Source: Thermoprotei archaeon
GTDB lineage: Archaea > Thermoproteota > Thermoprotei > Thermofilales > B20-G17
DNA length: 40,411 nt
Direction: 5' to 3'
Assembly: GCA_003650785.1 (NCBI GenBank)
Contig: QMRW01000002.1
Span: 1 to 40,411, forward strand
Shown: positions 25,822 through 36,033 of the stretch, in pieces
Layout of the letters: each line of letters opens with the position of its first letter
How positions within the stretch are numbered: position 1 is the first letter of the stretch
The notes under the pieces: model-generated
Databases searched by the model: none
Told to the model about the DNA's origin: nothing
The model's input: only the letters and a program-made list of their open reading frames with translations
Translations under genes and position numbers: made by a program

Positions 25822-28279
25822 AGGTTTTAGAATAGAAAGCCTAGAGATAGAGGGATTTAGAGCATTTAACCTACCTCGTAAGTTCAAGTTAGGAGATGCT
25901 AGATTCATATTACTGATAGGGCCTATAGGCTCAGGCAAATCCTCAGTTCTAAAAGCTATAGAATACGCTCTCTATGGTTCCTCCTACGAGATTACTAGAC
26001 TAGGACCAGTTAGATTAAAACATGAAGATGTGATAAACGATTTCAAGGATATGCTGAACATAGAACTTGTACTAGGAGGAGAACATGAACTAAGAGTGGT
26101 CAGGAGTAGAAAAAGAGGAGGAGTAGGTAAACTAAGAGTTTACATCGATAATAGACCTGTTAAAGGTGAAGCTGAATCCTTTCTCAGAAGCTGTATAGTA
26201 CTGGGTCATGAGGATTTTCTAAGAGAAATAGTCATACACCATCTCATACTAAGAGATATTGTTGAAGGTGGTCCAGTAAGAAGGAGTGTAGCTTTAGATA
26301 GACTCTTTGGCATAGAGATGTTAGAGCAGACATACAAAAGCATACCACTAACCATAGTTGAGAAGAAGATAGATGAACTTAAGATGAGAATAAAGGAAGT
26401 AGATCTAGAACTAGCTAGAATAGGTTCTCTCTACACTCCTCAAGAGTTAAAATCCTTAGAGGCGGACATTGAAAGACTTCGGGAGAAAGTATCAACTATT
26501 CAGCAAGAGTACGACTATATCGAGAATCTACTCACAAAACTTGAAGAAGCTAGACTGAAGTATGGACTACTTCTAGAGAGATACAGTAACTTAGAAAGTC
26601 AACTAGAGGATATAGAGAAGAGACTAGAAGAAGTAGAGGAAGTAAGTACAGTAGAGCTTATTTCAGACATGGAGGATGTACTTGAAAACACAATTTCATT
26701 CCTCCGAGATATGTTATATGAGGATATTATTAAAGAGATCCCGAGAGGAGATGAGATATCGCTTAGTGAAAAAGTACTCAAAAGTACTAGTAAAGCTCTC
26801 GACGTAGTAAGTAGTATAGTAAGAGACCTGGAATTTAAGCTAGAAGACCTAGTGAATGAGAGGATGGAGTATAAGAGAAGGTATGATGTACTACGAAGTA
26901 GAAAACTAGACCTAGAGTCGGAAATAGAGAGGTTACTTCATTATCGCTATGAATATATGAAGCTTGTTAAGAAGTATGGAATACCAGATGACATAGAGAA
27001 GAGAATAGAGCAAAAGGAATCAGAATTTCTAAGACTCAATCGTAAGAGTAGGCAGTTAAGAAATCTGTGGGATCTCCTTAAAATACTAATAGATAGACTT
27101 AGATTGGAAAAAAAGATAGAGTGCCCTGTATGCGGTAGCAAACTCGTAGAGGATGATCTGAAAAAGATATTGGAGAGAAAAGACAGATTGGAAAAGAAAG
27201 AACTAGTAGATACTATTACAAGGATGGAGAGAATAGAAAAAGAGATTGAAAAATTAAGAGAGATTCTGGATAGAATTAAAGAGTTAGAGGAGAAAGTCAG
27301 AAAACTAGAGGAACTGGAGTTAGAGAGAGAAGAACTAGAAAGAAAAACATCGAAGTTAAACAACATACTTCAGCATGCTGAGGAAAATATCCATATAGTA
27401 AGAGATAAAATAGGAAGAGCCAAACATTTAGAAGTAAGATTACAAGATCTAATAAGTAAACTGAGCACCTATCTTGAAAGAAAAGATCTAATTGAGAAGC
27501 AAAAGGAGCTTCATAGTAAATTAAAGAGCATTAAAGAAGAGTTGGAGAAATTGAAGTATGAAGAAGATAGGTACTTAAAATTAAAGAAAAAGAGAGAAGA
27601 GCTGAGGAGGACACTGTTCGAAAATAGAGTTAAGCTGGAGAGTATGCTCAAGGACTATGAAAGAACGAAAAAAGAGCTGGAAAAGGCTCATTATTTATTC
27701 AAAAATAAGGAGCTATTAGAGAAAAAATTAAGAGATCTCGAGACACTACATAAGCGTCTTAAGAGTGTTAGAAATCTCCTAAGAGTAGTACAAGCTGATC
27801 TTAGGACTCGCATGCTAGAGAGGATAAGGAGTAACATGAATAAGACCTTCAGACAACTCTATGTACATCCAGATCTAGTAGAGGTAGATATAAGAGCAGT
27901 CGAGGTAGCCAAGAGGAGTATATACGAAATATATGTAAGACGAAGTAGTGATGGAGAATGGGTGCCTATATACTCGAAACTCAGTGATGGTCAAAGACTA
28001 ATGATAGCTCTATCCCTACTTCTCTCTATATACAAATTATATCCACATAACATAGATTTTATATTACTAGATGAACCCTTTGCTAACATAAATGGAGAAT
28101 GTAGAAAATCTATTCTCAAACTCCTAGCGAGAACCGATAGTCCTCAACAGGTGCTCATAGCAACGCAAGACGAAACTATAATAAGTCTTATAAAAAAGAT
28201 AATCGATAAGGACAAGATAATAGTATACAAACTAACCTATGGAGGAGTAGAAGGCCCTAGAGTTACTAGGATACATTAG
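25814..28279 (+). CDS. Rad50/SMC-like ATPase with zinc hook (arcadin-4-like)
   Basis: Walker A GPIGSGKSS, long coiled coils flanking CPVCGSKL zinc hook, signature LSDGQRLMIALSLLL, Walker B FILLDEPFANI. Confidence 0.9.
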   Translation: MSRGFRIESLEIEGFRAFNLPRKFKLGDARFILLIGPIGSGKSSVLKAIEYALYGSSYEITRLGPVRLKHEDVINDFKDMLNIELVLGGEHELRVVRSRKRGGVGKLRVYIDNRPVKGEAESFLRSCIVLGHEDFLREIVIHHLILRDIVEGGPVRRSVALDRLFGIEMLEQTYKSIPLTIVEKKIDELKMRIKEVDLELARIGSLYTPQELKSLEADIERLREKVSTIQQEYDYIENLLTKLEEARLKYGLLLERYSNLESQLEDIEKRLEEVEEVSTVELISDMEDVLENTISFLRDMLYEDIIKEIPRGDEISLSEKVLKSTSKALDVVSSIVRDLEFKLEDLVNERMEYKRRYDVLRSRKLDLESEIERLLHYRYEYMKLVKKYGIPDDIEKRIEQKESEFLRLNRKSRQLRNLWDLLKILIDRLRLEKKIECPVCGSKLVEDDLKKILERKDRLEKKELVDTITRMERIEKEIEKLREILDRIKELEEKVRKLEELELEREELERKTSKLNNILQHAEENIHIVRDKIGRAKHLEVRLQDLISKLSTYLERKDLIEKQKELHSKLKSIKEELEKLKYEEDRYLKLKKKREELRRTLFENRVKLESMLKDYERTKKELEKAHYLFKNKELLEKKLRDLETLHKRLKSVRNLLRVVQADLRTRMLERIRSNMNKTFRQLYVHPDLVEVDIRAVEVAKRSIYEIYVRRSSDGEWVPIYSKLSDGQRLMIALSLLLSIYKLYPHNIDFILLDEPFANINGECRKSILKLLARTDSPQQVLIATQDETIISLIKKIIDKDKIIVYKLTYGGVEGPRVTRIH

Positions 28280-28286
28280 GATCACT

Positions 28287-29996
28287 ATGGACACATTCAT
28301 AATAGTGGATGGCTATACTGATGAGCCAGCTGGTCTAGGTGTCCCACCATATCTTGATGTCTATCCACGATATGTGGCTGGTGCTATATGGAGTGTCATT
28401 CCTTCAGCTAGGATACTCTATTTTACTATAGATGAAGTACGTGCTAAATTCGATGAATTTCTTGGGCTGGCTCAAAAGGCTAGAGTCGTGATTGTAATAG
28501 CTGGAGTTGCAGTACCCGGTAAGTATCTCGGTGGTACACCTATTACACTTTCAGAATTAGAGCTTCTCAGTAGGATTATAGAAAAGCCAATAAAGATACT
28601 GGGAGGACCTGTCGCTATGTTTGGGATTGGAAGTGAAGGAGGGAGAGTTGCAGAACTTCCCGATAGATTGAAAGAAGACTATGACTTGGTAGTCAAAGGT
28701 GATATTGAGCTGGCAGTGTATGAGCTTCTCGTGAACAATTATTCTCTGGAAAAGGTATCGACTGAGATTACTAGAAGAGACTATAGGCTAATTAATACCT
28801 TCGCAAGAAGAGGAGCTAAGATTGTAATGCAACACCCAAATTACTCTAGAAATCTGATAGTAGAGATAGAGACCTTTAGAGGATGTCCACGATACATAGT
28901 AGGTGGATGTTCATTCTGCATAGAGCCCTTGTATGGAAGTGTGGTATTTCGACCTATAGAGGATATTCTCCTAGAAATAGAGGCCCTGTACTCCTTCGGA
29001 GTGGATTGTTTCAGAATAGGGAGACAGACTGATCTATACTCATATATGGCTAAAGATGTTGGAAAAGAGGAATTTCCTAAACCTAATCCCCAGGCTATAG
29101 AGGCCCTCTTTAGAGGTATTAGAAACATAGCCCCTAGATTAAGAGTGTTACATATAGATAATGTAAATCCAGGTACTCTTGCACATCACGAGAAAGAGGC
29201 TAGAGAGATAACCAAGATCATCATAGAATACCATACTCCAGGAGATGTTGCGGCTCTTGGAGTAGAAAGTGCAGACCCCAGAGTGATTAAATTGAATAAT
29301 TTAAAGGCTACTCCCGAAGAGTCTATGAAGGCTATAGAAATCCTCAATGAAATAGGAAGACGTAGGGGATATAATGGATTACCGGAACTACTCCCTGGAG
29401 TTAATTTTGTAGCTGGATTATTAGGAGAGACTAAAGAGACTTATATACTCAACTATGAGTTCTTAAGGGAGGTCCTGGCTAGAGGCCTACTACTGAGACG
29501 TATAAACATAAGACAGGTGCTAGTATTTCCGCATACACGTATGTGGGAAGTAGGTATTAGGATAATTGCAAGGCATAAGAGATACTTCCATGCGTTTAAA
29601 AAGAAGGTTAGGGAAAATATCGATAGGATTATGTTAGAGAGAGTTATTCCTCGCTATACTGTATTAAAGGATGTCTTCACTGAAGCATATAAGGGAGAAT
29701 ATACATTGGCAAGACAAGTAGGTGCTTATCCTATACTAGTTTATATTCCCTATAGAATTCCACTGTTTAGGTATATTGATGTGGCTGTAGTAGATTATGG
29801 CTATAGATCTATTACAGGACTTCCAACTCCCCTGAATATAAATTCAGCTCCCCGTAAAGTCCTAGAGAAGGTGCCTGGTTTGGGTAGATCGACTGTTGCT
29901 GAAATTCTTTCTAAAAGACCTCTTAAGAGATTGAAAGATCTTAATGGTATAGAAACTCCTATCAGATTATCGCTTGAGGATAGATTTAGGTTTTAA
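28287..29996 (+). CDS. Radical SAM enzyme with C-terminal helix-hairpin-helix (COG1031-like)
   Basis: B12-binding-like N-terminus (GGP), cysteine motif RGCPRYIVGGCSFC (Cx7Cx2C), C-terminal HhH LNINSAPRKVLEKVPGLGRSTVAEILSKRP. Confidence 0.85.
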   Translation: MDTFIIVDGYTDEPAGLGVPPYLDVYPRYVAGAIWSVIPSARILYFTIDEVRAKFDEFLGLAQKARVVIVIAGVAVPGKYLGGTPITLSELELLSRIIEKPIKILGGPVAMFGIGSEGGRVAELPDRLKEDYDLVVKGDIELAVYELLVNNYSLEKVSTEITRRDYRLINTFARRGAKIVMQHPNYSRNLIVEIETFRGCPRYIVGGCSFCIEPLYGSVVFRPIEDILLEIEALYSFGVDCFRIGRQTDLYSYMAKDVGKEEFPKPNPQAIEALFRGIRNIAPRLRVLHIDNVNPGTLAHHEKEAREITKIIIEYHTPGDVAALGVESADPRVIKLNNLKATPEESMKAIEILNEIGRRRGYNGLPELLPGVNFVAGLLGETKETYILNYEFLREVLARGLLLRRINIRQVLVFPHTRMWEVGIRIIARHKRYFHAFKKKVRENIDRIMLERVIPRYTVLKDVFTEAYKGEYTLARQVGAYPILVYIPYRIPLFRYIDVAVVDYGYRSITGLPTPLNINSAPRKVLEKVPGLGRSTVAEILSKRPLKRLKDLNGIETPIRLSLEDRFRF

Positions 29997-29998
29997 AT

Positions 29999-32188
29999 TT
30001 ACTCATATAGAAAGTCCTCAAGTGTTCCTACTCTTCTTCTAGTCATATTTTCATACTTCCCTACATCATCGGCATTCTTGAATATATTAGCTAATACTCC
30101 TGGTCCTATAGACGGTATTGAGAGTAGTTTAGCCTTAGGTGCAGTGAGTATATCACTTAGACTCTTAAAACCATAGTTGTAGAGCATACGCGCTCTTACC
30201 CTCCCTATTCCCTTGATACGTGTGAGCTCTAATAGCTCCTCCTTCACTCCGTACTTTACTCTTTCTCTAAGTGTGGATAGGGGCTTAAGATGATGATGCA
30301 TTCCATAAAGCTTAGCTAGTTCATGTGCTGAATACAGTAGCCATTCAGCTCTCTCTGAAATGGAGTATATATCTCCCGGACCTACATCATATTTCTCTAT
30401 TACTCTATCTTCCGAGAGCTCATTTATCCAGTCATTTAATAGAAGAGCTACCTTAAGCTTAGCTAGGAATACCTCTAGTTCGAATTCGTCCTCTGGTGGT
30501 TTATAAGCCAACTTGTTGTAATTTCTTCTTATCCACTCGTTTAGTTTTCTTCTCTCTCCTCTCCTCAAGTACAGTGTGGGCATATCCGGGGTCTGAACCA
30601 CTATGTGTAGGTAGGCAAATTCATGTGGTTCTTTAAGCTCCTTTAATGAGCTTATGATAAGTTTGGCTGTGAGGGGATCTATGTATAGTTCGGAGACTCT
30701 TCGTCCTAATACTGTAGCTACTATATGTTCACCTTTTACCTCTATGAATTCATTGCTTCTAAGGAAATTTATTATCCTCTTTATCATACTCCTTATCATC
30801 AGTAGTGACCCCTGTCTACTAAACAAACTTCTACCAAGTAGCTTGAATATTTCCTCAATAGTGTTGGCAAATCCAGTGGATAGTATAGCTAATATATGGG
30901 CTCTAAGTATAGGCTCTGCTGATAGTCTCGATATTATGTTCTCTGGCTTGGATAATACATATCTCTCCATTAAATATTCGACTTCATCTCTATTTCTAGC
31001 TATTAGTATGGACTCTCCCCACTTATCGTACTTAGGTCTTCCAGCTCTTCCGCTCATCTGCTTATACTCCATGATAGGAATTTCTTCATAGATTCCAATT
31101 TCGCTGTTATACCTCTTATAGTCGTATATTACGACTCTTCTAGCGGGTAAGTTGACACCTGCTGCTAGTGTAGGTGTTGCAGTAATTACTTTAATTATAT
31201 TCTCTCTAAAGCTATCCTCTATGATCCTTCTACACCTATGGGAGAGCCCTGCATGATGAAAGGCTATACCGCATCTTACACACTTTACAAGTTGCTCCGT
31301 TATTCTATTCCTCTCGCCTTCTAGAATAGCTCTCGAGATATCAAATAGTCTATCTCTCTCCTCTTTCCTGAGTAGTTTTGATACGTAAGGCGTTAAATTT
31401 GAAGCTAGAGTTACTGCTCTCTGTCTAGTACTAGTGAATACTAGTACCTGCCCCCCATTCTCTATAGCTTCGAGTGTTAGGTTTACTATGCTACTCCCAT
31501 AGCTCTTCATTATCGCCTTACATGATCCGTCAGGATATACAATGGTCTGGTCTAGGTACACTCCCTCCTTAAGAGGTACAGGTCTCCAATCACTCCTGAT
31601 TAGTTCCGCATTTAACCATTGGGCTATCTCTTCAGCATTACTTATAGTAGCACTTAAGGCTATGAACTGAGCTTCTGGTAGGAGATGTTTGAGTATTGTA
31701 ATCAGTATTTCAAGTGTTGCTCCTCTTTTTCTACTTCCTACTAAGTGTATTTCATCGATTACTACTGTTCCCACCTTGCGAAGCCATGGAGCTTTATGTC
31801 TAATTAGGCTATCGGCCTTCTCATTTGTTGTCACTATTACATCGTAGTTCTCTAACCATGGATCTGAACTGTCGTAGTCTCCTGTAGTTAATGCTACTTT
31901 AAGACCTAGTTCAGAGTATTTCGATACATCCCTGTATTTTTCCAAAGCTAGTGCTCTCAAGGGGGTCAGGTATATGGCTTTACATCTTTTTTCTAGAAAG
32001 TTCTTTACTATTGCTAACTCTGCTATCAGAGTCTTTCCTGATGCTGTTGGTGCTGAGACTACTATATCTCTACCCTCTAGAACTCCTCTTTCTATAGCCT
32101 CTCTTTGAGGAGGAAAAAGCCTAGTGATTCCGTACTTTTTTAGGATTAATCTTACTCTTTCGTCGATGTCTATTTCCTCTACATTCAT
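29999..32188 (-). CDS. hel308: Hel308 Ski2-like DNA helicase
   Basis: FPPQREAIERG, SAPTASGKTLIAE, VVIDEIHLV, ALSATISN, QMSGRAGRPKYDKWGE, C-terminal HhH GIGRVRARMLYNYGF. Confidence 0.95.
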   Translation of the reverse strand: MNVEEIDIDERVRLILKKYGITRLFPPQREAIERGVLEGRDIVVSAPTASGKTLIAELAIVKNFLEKRCKAIYLTPLRALALEKYRDVSKYSELGLKVALTTGDYDSSDPWLENYDVIVTTNEKADSLIRHKAPWLRKVGTVVIDEIHLVGSRKRGATLEILITILKHLLPEAQFIALSATISNAEEIAQWLNAELIRSDWRPVPLKEGVYLDQTIVYPDGSCKAIMKSYGSSIVNLTLEAIENGGQVLVFTSTRQRAVTLASNLTPYVSKLLRKEERDRLFDISRAILEGERNRITEQLVKCVRCGIAFHHAGLSHRCRRIIEDSFRENIIKVITATPTLAAGVNLPARRVVIYDYKRYNSEIGIYEEIPIMEYKQMSGRAGRPKYDKWGESILIARNRDEVEYLMERYVLSKPENIISRLSAEPILRAHILAILSTGFANTIEEIFKLLGRSLFSRQGSLLMIRSMIKRIINFLRSNEFIEVKGEHIVATVLGRRVSELYIDPLTAKLIISSLKELKEPHEFAYLHIVVQTPDMPTLYLRRGERRKLNEWIRRNYNKLAYKPPEDEFELEVFLAKLKVALLLNDWINELSEDRVIEKYDVGPGDIYSISERAEWLLYSAHELAKLYGMHHHLKPLSTLRERVKYGVKEELLELTRIKGIGRVRARMLYNYGFKSLSDILTAPKAKLLSIPSIGPGVLANIFKNADDVGKYENMTRRRVGTLEDFLYE

Positions 32189-32192
32189 GGTC

Positions 32193-34298
32193 TCAAGTCT
32201 TCTTTATATATCCACTTCTAGGCTCATATATCTCTCCTTCTCGCTTGAGATGATCAAGTGCTTTTTCTATGAATACCCTATCTAGTCCCTCTTTTTCCGC
32301 TCTTTCATAGAGTACGTCTATCTTAATAGGCTTCCCTTTATTCTCTTCCTCTAGTTTCCTAATTAGTTCCATGAGTCTGATGAATTTCTCTCTCTGAGAT
32401 TTAGGCTTTCCCGTCATGACTATGTCTATATCTATTCTTTTAGTCTCCATATCCATACCTACATTCTTTAGGTAGTACATCATCAACTCTATAGCTACTT
32501 CTACATCCTTGACAGTAACAGTATCGCTTAGTTTCATCTTAGCATTAGCTTCTGCTAATCTTATGAGTGCCTCAAGTTGTCTTGGAGTTATAGTAACTGG
32601 AGCATTAGGATCTTCACCACGTTTCCTCATTTCAACATAGAATCTTACTAGTCTCTCCTCAGCTTCTGGTGATAGCTTTGGATGTATGTACTTCTTCGCA
32701 TATGCAATATACTTCTTGAGCAGATCTAAGGGGATATATTCTGGATATACTCGTTCAAATGCTTTACTATGCATTCTCACTAGATGCTGTGCCAGTCTAG
32801 AGTCTCTTTCCTCCTCAGGTACATCCGTTATGACAAATATGAGGTCGAACCTAGATAGTATTGTTACAGGTAGGTCTATATTCTCAGCTATAGTCCTATT
32901 AGGTAGATATCGTCCATAGGCTGGATTTGCTGCAGCAAGTATAGCAGCCCTTGCGTTAAGTCTAGCAACTATACCTGCCTTAGCTATGCTTACGGTCTGT
33001 TGCTCCATCGCTTCGTGTATACTGACTCTATCCCTAGGATCCATCTTGTCGAATTCATCAATACATGCTACACCTCCATCAGCTAGAACTAAAGCCCCTG
33101 CCTCAAGATAGAATTCCCCAGTGGTCTTATCTCTTACTACCGCCGCGGTAAGGCCGGCTGCAGTGGATCCCTTTCCAGTAGTGTAGATAGCCCTAGGCGC
33201 TAATGATGCTATATATCTTAGTAACTGGCTCTTGGCGGTTCCTGGATCTCCCACTAGTAGTATATTTATATCTCCTCTTACTCTAACACCGTCTGGAAAT
33301 ACTTTAGGCTCTCCACCGAAGAGGAGACAGGCAATACCTTTCTTAATAATATCATAGCCATATATCGAGGGGGCTATGGATTTGACTATTAATTCTTCAA
33401 TATCTTCCCTACTAGCCAACTGTAGGATTTTCTTGACATCATCTGGAGTTAGCTCTACTTCAAAGAATTCTTTACCTTCTACTTCGATAGAGTTGACATC
33501 AATATAGGCGCTAAAGAGAGGAGGTCTATCCTTTCTCAGAGTTCTTTCATGCCTGACCTTGAGGATACCTAAAATCTTCACTCTGTCTCCAGGTCTTATA
33601 ATGTCCACTAAATCCTCCACTAGTACTGCCTCTATAGACCTAGGTATCTGTCCAGGAGGGAGTTCCTCAGGTCTCTCCTGTATTACTACCTTCTGCCATT
33701 CTATGAAATCACTCTCTTCAGGTATAAGCTCGTAGTCTCTTCTCCTAATTCCTATGCTCTTTGTCTCGGATGTCTCTATAGATCCTTCTTGTGGTTGTAC
33801 AAAGCCTCTATCTTGAGGTACTTTGACAATCAATCCCGTTGTCCTATCTATGAACACGGCATTCTTAAGGAGGTACTTTATAGGAGAGATTCTTGTTACG
33901 ATACCTTCTATAGCTATAAGTTTCCCTATATATTGTGCCTTTAATTTTCTGAGGGGGATTATTATATCCTCAGGTGGATTTATCATTCTAGCATAAAACC
34001 TCTTTACCTTAGAAAAGTACCTAGGGTTCTCTATCTGAACGAGATCAGCTAGCGCCTGAGATGCCAGTTCTAGGTACTTCTCTGGATTGTCTACTAGTTT
34101 TGATGCCAGTTCTCTATCGTACTCTATCAAATCATTAAAGTCTATATGGAGGGAAATTTCACCTTCTAGACACATTTCGCGTACCTTATTTCTATACTTG
34201 TACTCATCAGTAGGGGTTTTGAATTTCTTCAAAAAATCTAGAAATCTTTCTTTAAAGTCTTCTTTCTCTACAGTGATTTCTTCAAGCTTCTCACTCAA
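32193..34298 (-). CDS. mcm: Minichromosome maintenance replicative helicase
   Basis: VGDPGTAKSQLLRYIA, CIDEFDKMDPRDRVSIHEAMEQQTVSIAKAGI, LSRFDLIFVI; MCM AAA+ core. Confidence 0.97.
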   Translation of the reverse strand: MSEKLEEITVEKEDFKERFLDFLKKFKTPTDEYKYRNKVREMCLEGEISLHIDFNDLIEYDRELASKLVDNPEKYLELASQALADLVQIENPRYFSKVKRFYARMINPPEDIIIPLRKLKAQYIGKLIAIEGIVTRISPIKYLLKNAVFIDRTTGLIVKVPQDRGFVQPQEGSIETSETKSIGIRRRDYELIPEESDFIEWQKVVIQERPEELPPGQIPRSIEAVLVEDLVDIIRPGDRVKILGILKVRHERTLRKDRPPLFSAYIDVNSIEVEGKEFFEVELTPDDVKKILQLASREDIEELIVKSIAPSIYGYDIIKKGIACLLFGGEPKVFPDGVRVRGDINILLVGDPGTAKSQLLRYIASLAPRAIYTTGKGSTAAGLTAAVVRDKTTGEFYLEAGALVLADGGVACIDEFDKMDPRDRVSIHEAMEQQTVSIAKAGIVARLNARAAILAAANPAYGRYLPNRTIAENIDLPVTILSRFDLIFVITDVPEEERDSRLAQHLVRMHSKAFERVYPEYIPLDLLKKYIAYAKKYIHPKLSPEAEERLVRFYVEMRKRGEDPNAPVTITPRQLEALIRLAEANAKMKLSDTVTVKDVEVAIELMMYYLKNVGMDMETKRIDIDIVMTGKPKSQREKFIRLMELIRKLEEENKGKPIKIDVLYERAEKEGLDRVFIEKALDHLKREGEIYEPRSGYIKKT

Positions 34299-34777
34299 TC
34301 TCCCCCACCCACATATCTAGACATATAGTTCTCCCATGCAGCTACGGTTTTACACAGTGTATTATACAGCACTTTCTCTTCAAAACTCATCTTATCCATG
34401 AGTTCCTTAGACGCCCTGGGGTTAGTGCTCACTATTCCTAGAATTTTCTGAAGTCTCCTCCTTAGTAGATCTACAGCAAGACATTCCATCCTATCGGCCA
34501 TCTTTTCATCCTTATTTTCCTTCATTATCTTGATATAGCTTGACAGTCTTGTGTAGAAATCCGCTGGTATAGCCTGAAGTTCGTCTGTACGCTCCTCTTT
34601 CCACAGTAACTTCTTTAGGCCTATGTCCATCGATACAGTCTCCTCTCTAGCTACTTCTTCAGTATAGCCCTCAGTAATTACGGCTAGATCCTTCTCGCTT
34701 CCCATCGATGTCAGTATTCTGTGAAGTAGTTTGAGCATTGCTACCATCGTATATGTAGAGAAGACTACCAAAAACAT
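34295..34777 (-). CDS. GINS complex subunit-like protein
   Basis: 4-bp overlap with mcm; ELQAIPADFYTRLSSYI...LRRRLQKILGIV resembles the GINS A domain; gins-mcm linkage is known in archaea. Confidence 0.65.
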   Translation of the reverse strand: MFLVVFSTYTMVAMLKLLHRILTSMGSEKDLAVITEGYTEEVAREETVSMDIGLKKLLWKEERTDELQAIPADFYTRLSSYIKIMKENKDEKMADRMECLAVDLLRRRLQKILGIVSTNPRASKELMDKMSFEEKVLYNTLCKTVAAWENYMSRYVGGGD

Positions 34778-34988
34778 GATTGTGAGAGATAAGTGAAAGT
34801 ACTAGGTATATGTTCTCTTAGAAATATCTAGCACTAGAATGTTTCTATTTAGCTAACTGGTCACCTGATCATTAACATAAATTTAATCAAGCAATAGCAG
34901 TGTACTACGGGAGCCTCTATAGCAAAATTTATATCTAGCACATTGGAAAAGATATCCTACGAATGAGCTATGAGGAGGTGATATACCT

Positions 34989-35381
34989 ATGTCGAGCGAA
35001 AAACCATTCTACGTACGGTTTAGTGTACCCCCAGAACTAGCTGAAAGAGCCTATGAAGCTCTTAGGAGAGCAAGAGAGAGTGGAGGAGCTATAAGAAAGG
35101 GAACAAACGAAACTACTAAAATGATAGAGAGAGGACTTGCTAAGTTGGTACTGATAGCTGAGGATGTAGATCCACCGGAAATAGTAGCCCATCTACCACT
35201 TCTCTGTGAGGAGAAGAAAGTACCCTACATTTATGTACCATCTAAGAAGAGACTTGGAGAGGTAGCAGGCATACACTCAGCAGCCTCAGCATGTATAGTA
35301 GATCCAGGAGAGGCTAAACCACTAGTAGATGAAATCATAAGAAAAGTTCAAGAGGTAAAAGTTAAAGGTACTACAGAGTAG
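34989..35381 (+). CDS. rpl7ae: Ribosomal protein eL8 (L7Ae)
   Basis: [57 protein letters not shown]. Confidence 0.97.
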   Translation: MSSEKPFYVRFSVPPELAERAYEALRRARESGGAIRKGTNETTKMIERGLAKLVLIAEDVDPPEIVAHLPLLCEEKKVPYIYVPSKKRLGEVAGIHSAASACIVDPGEAKPLVDEIIRKVQEVKVKGTTE

Positions 35382-35436
35382 CAGTACTCTAGGCAAAACT
35401 TAATTTAACACCTTTTTTAATACTCTAGGGATCTAG

Positions 35437-35646
35437 ATGAGTGAAGATGCTACTCCAGCAGAGGTAGTACAGATAATAGGAAGAACAGGAGTATGTGGTG
35501 AGGTAACACAAGTAAGATGTAAAGTTCTCACTGGTAGAGATGCCGGTAGGATACTCACTCGTAATGTAAAAGGTCCAGTTAGAGTAGGAGATATTCTCAT
35601 GCTTAGGGAAACTCAGAGAGAACATAGGAGAATTTCGACCAGATAG
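35437..35646 (+). CDS. rps28e: Ribosomal protein eS28
   Basis: [59 protein letters not shown]. Confidence 0.95.
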   Translation: MSEDATPAEVVQIIGRTGVCGEVTQVRCKVLTGRDAGRILTRNVKGPVRVGDILMLRETQREHRRISTR

Positions 35647-35830
35647 GTACAACATAGGATTTCAGCTACTAATCAAGACTCTTATTACGAACTTATAGCA
35701 ACGAGTTCTGCTGATTTATCAACTCATAGGTGTAATCAGGATATCAATACAATCCTCTAAAAATTACCATCAAGTTTAAGTATACCTAATAGTACTTACC
35801 CCTGATCCACAACCATAAAGGGGGTCTAAG

Positions 35831-36022
35831 ATGCCAAAGTTGAGAGAATGCTCTTTCTGCGGGTACAAAATACCACCAGGCACAGGGTTATTGTTCGTTA
35901 AGAACGATGGAACTCTACTATATTTCTGCTCTAGGAAGTGTAGGATAAGTTATATGAGGAAGAGAAACCCTATTAAGCTGAAATGGACTAGAAAGTATAG
36001 AAAAGCTAAGTCCAAGAAGTGA
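35831..36022 (+). CDS. rpl24e: Ribosomal protein eL24
   Basis: RECSFCGYKIPPGTGLLFVKNDGTLLYFCSRKCRISYMRKRNPIKLKWT. Confidence 0.95.
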   Translation: MPKLRECSFCGYKIPPGTGLLFVKNDGTLLYFCSRKCRISYMRKRNPIKLKWTRKYRKAKSKK

Positions 36023-36033
36023 GGAGATGAAAG

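Noticed and set aside
26947-27366. Long serine-rich antisense ORFs opposite coiled-coil, thermosome, glyS and aIF5B genes
   Set aside because: Antisense artefacts of codon bias (Ser/Leu/Ile-rich mirror of Glu/Lys-rich coding).
35798-35825. ACCCC...GGGGT hairpin before eL24 that could hide the ribosome-binding site
   Set aside because: A TATA-like tttaagtat near 35773-35780 predicts transcription starting at about 35803, so the 5' arm would not be in the mRNA; stem only 5 bp.
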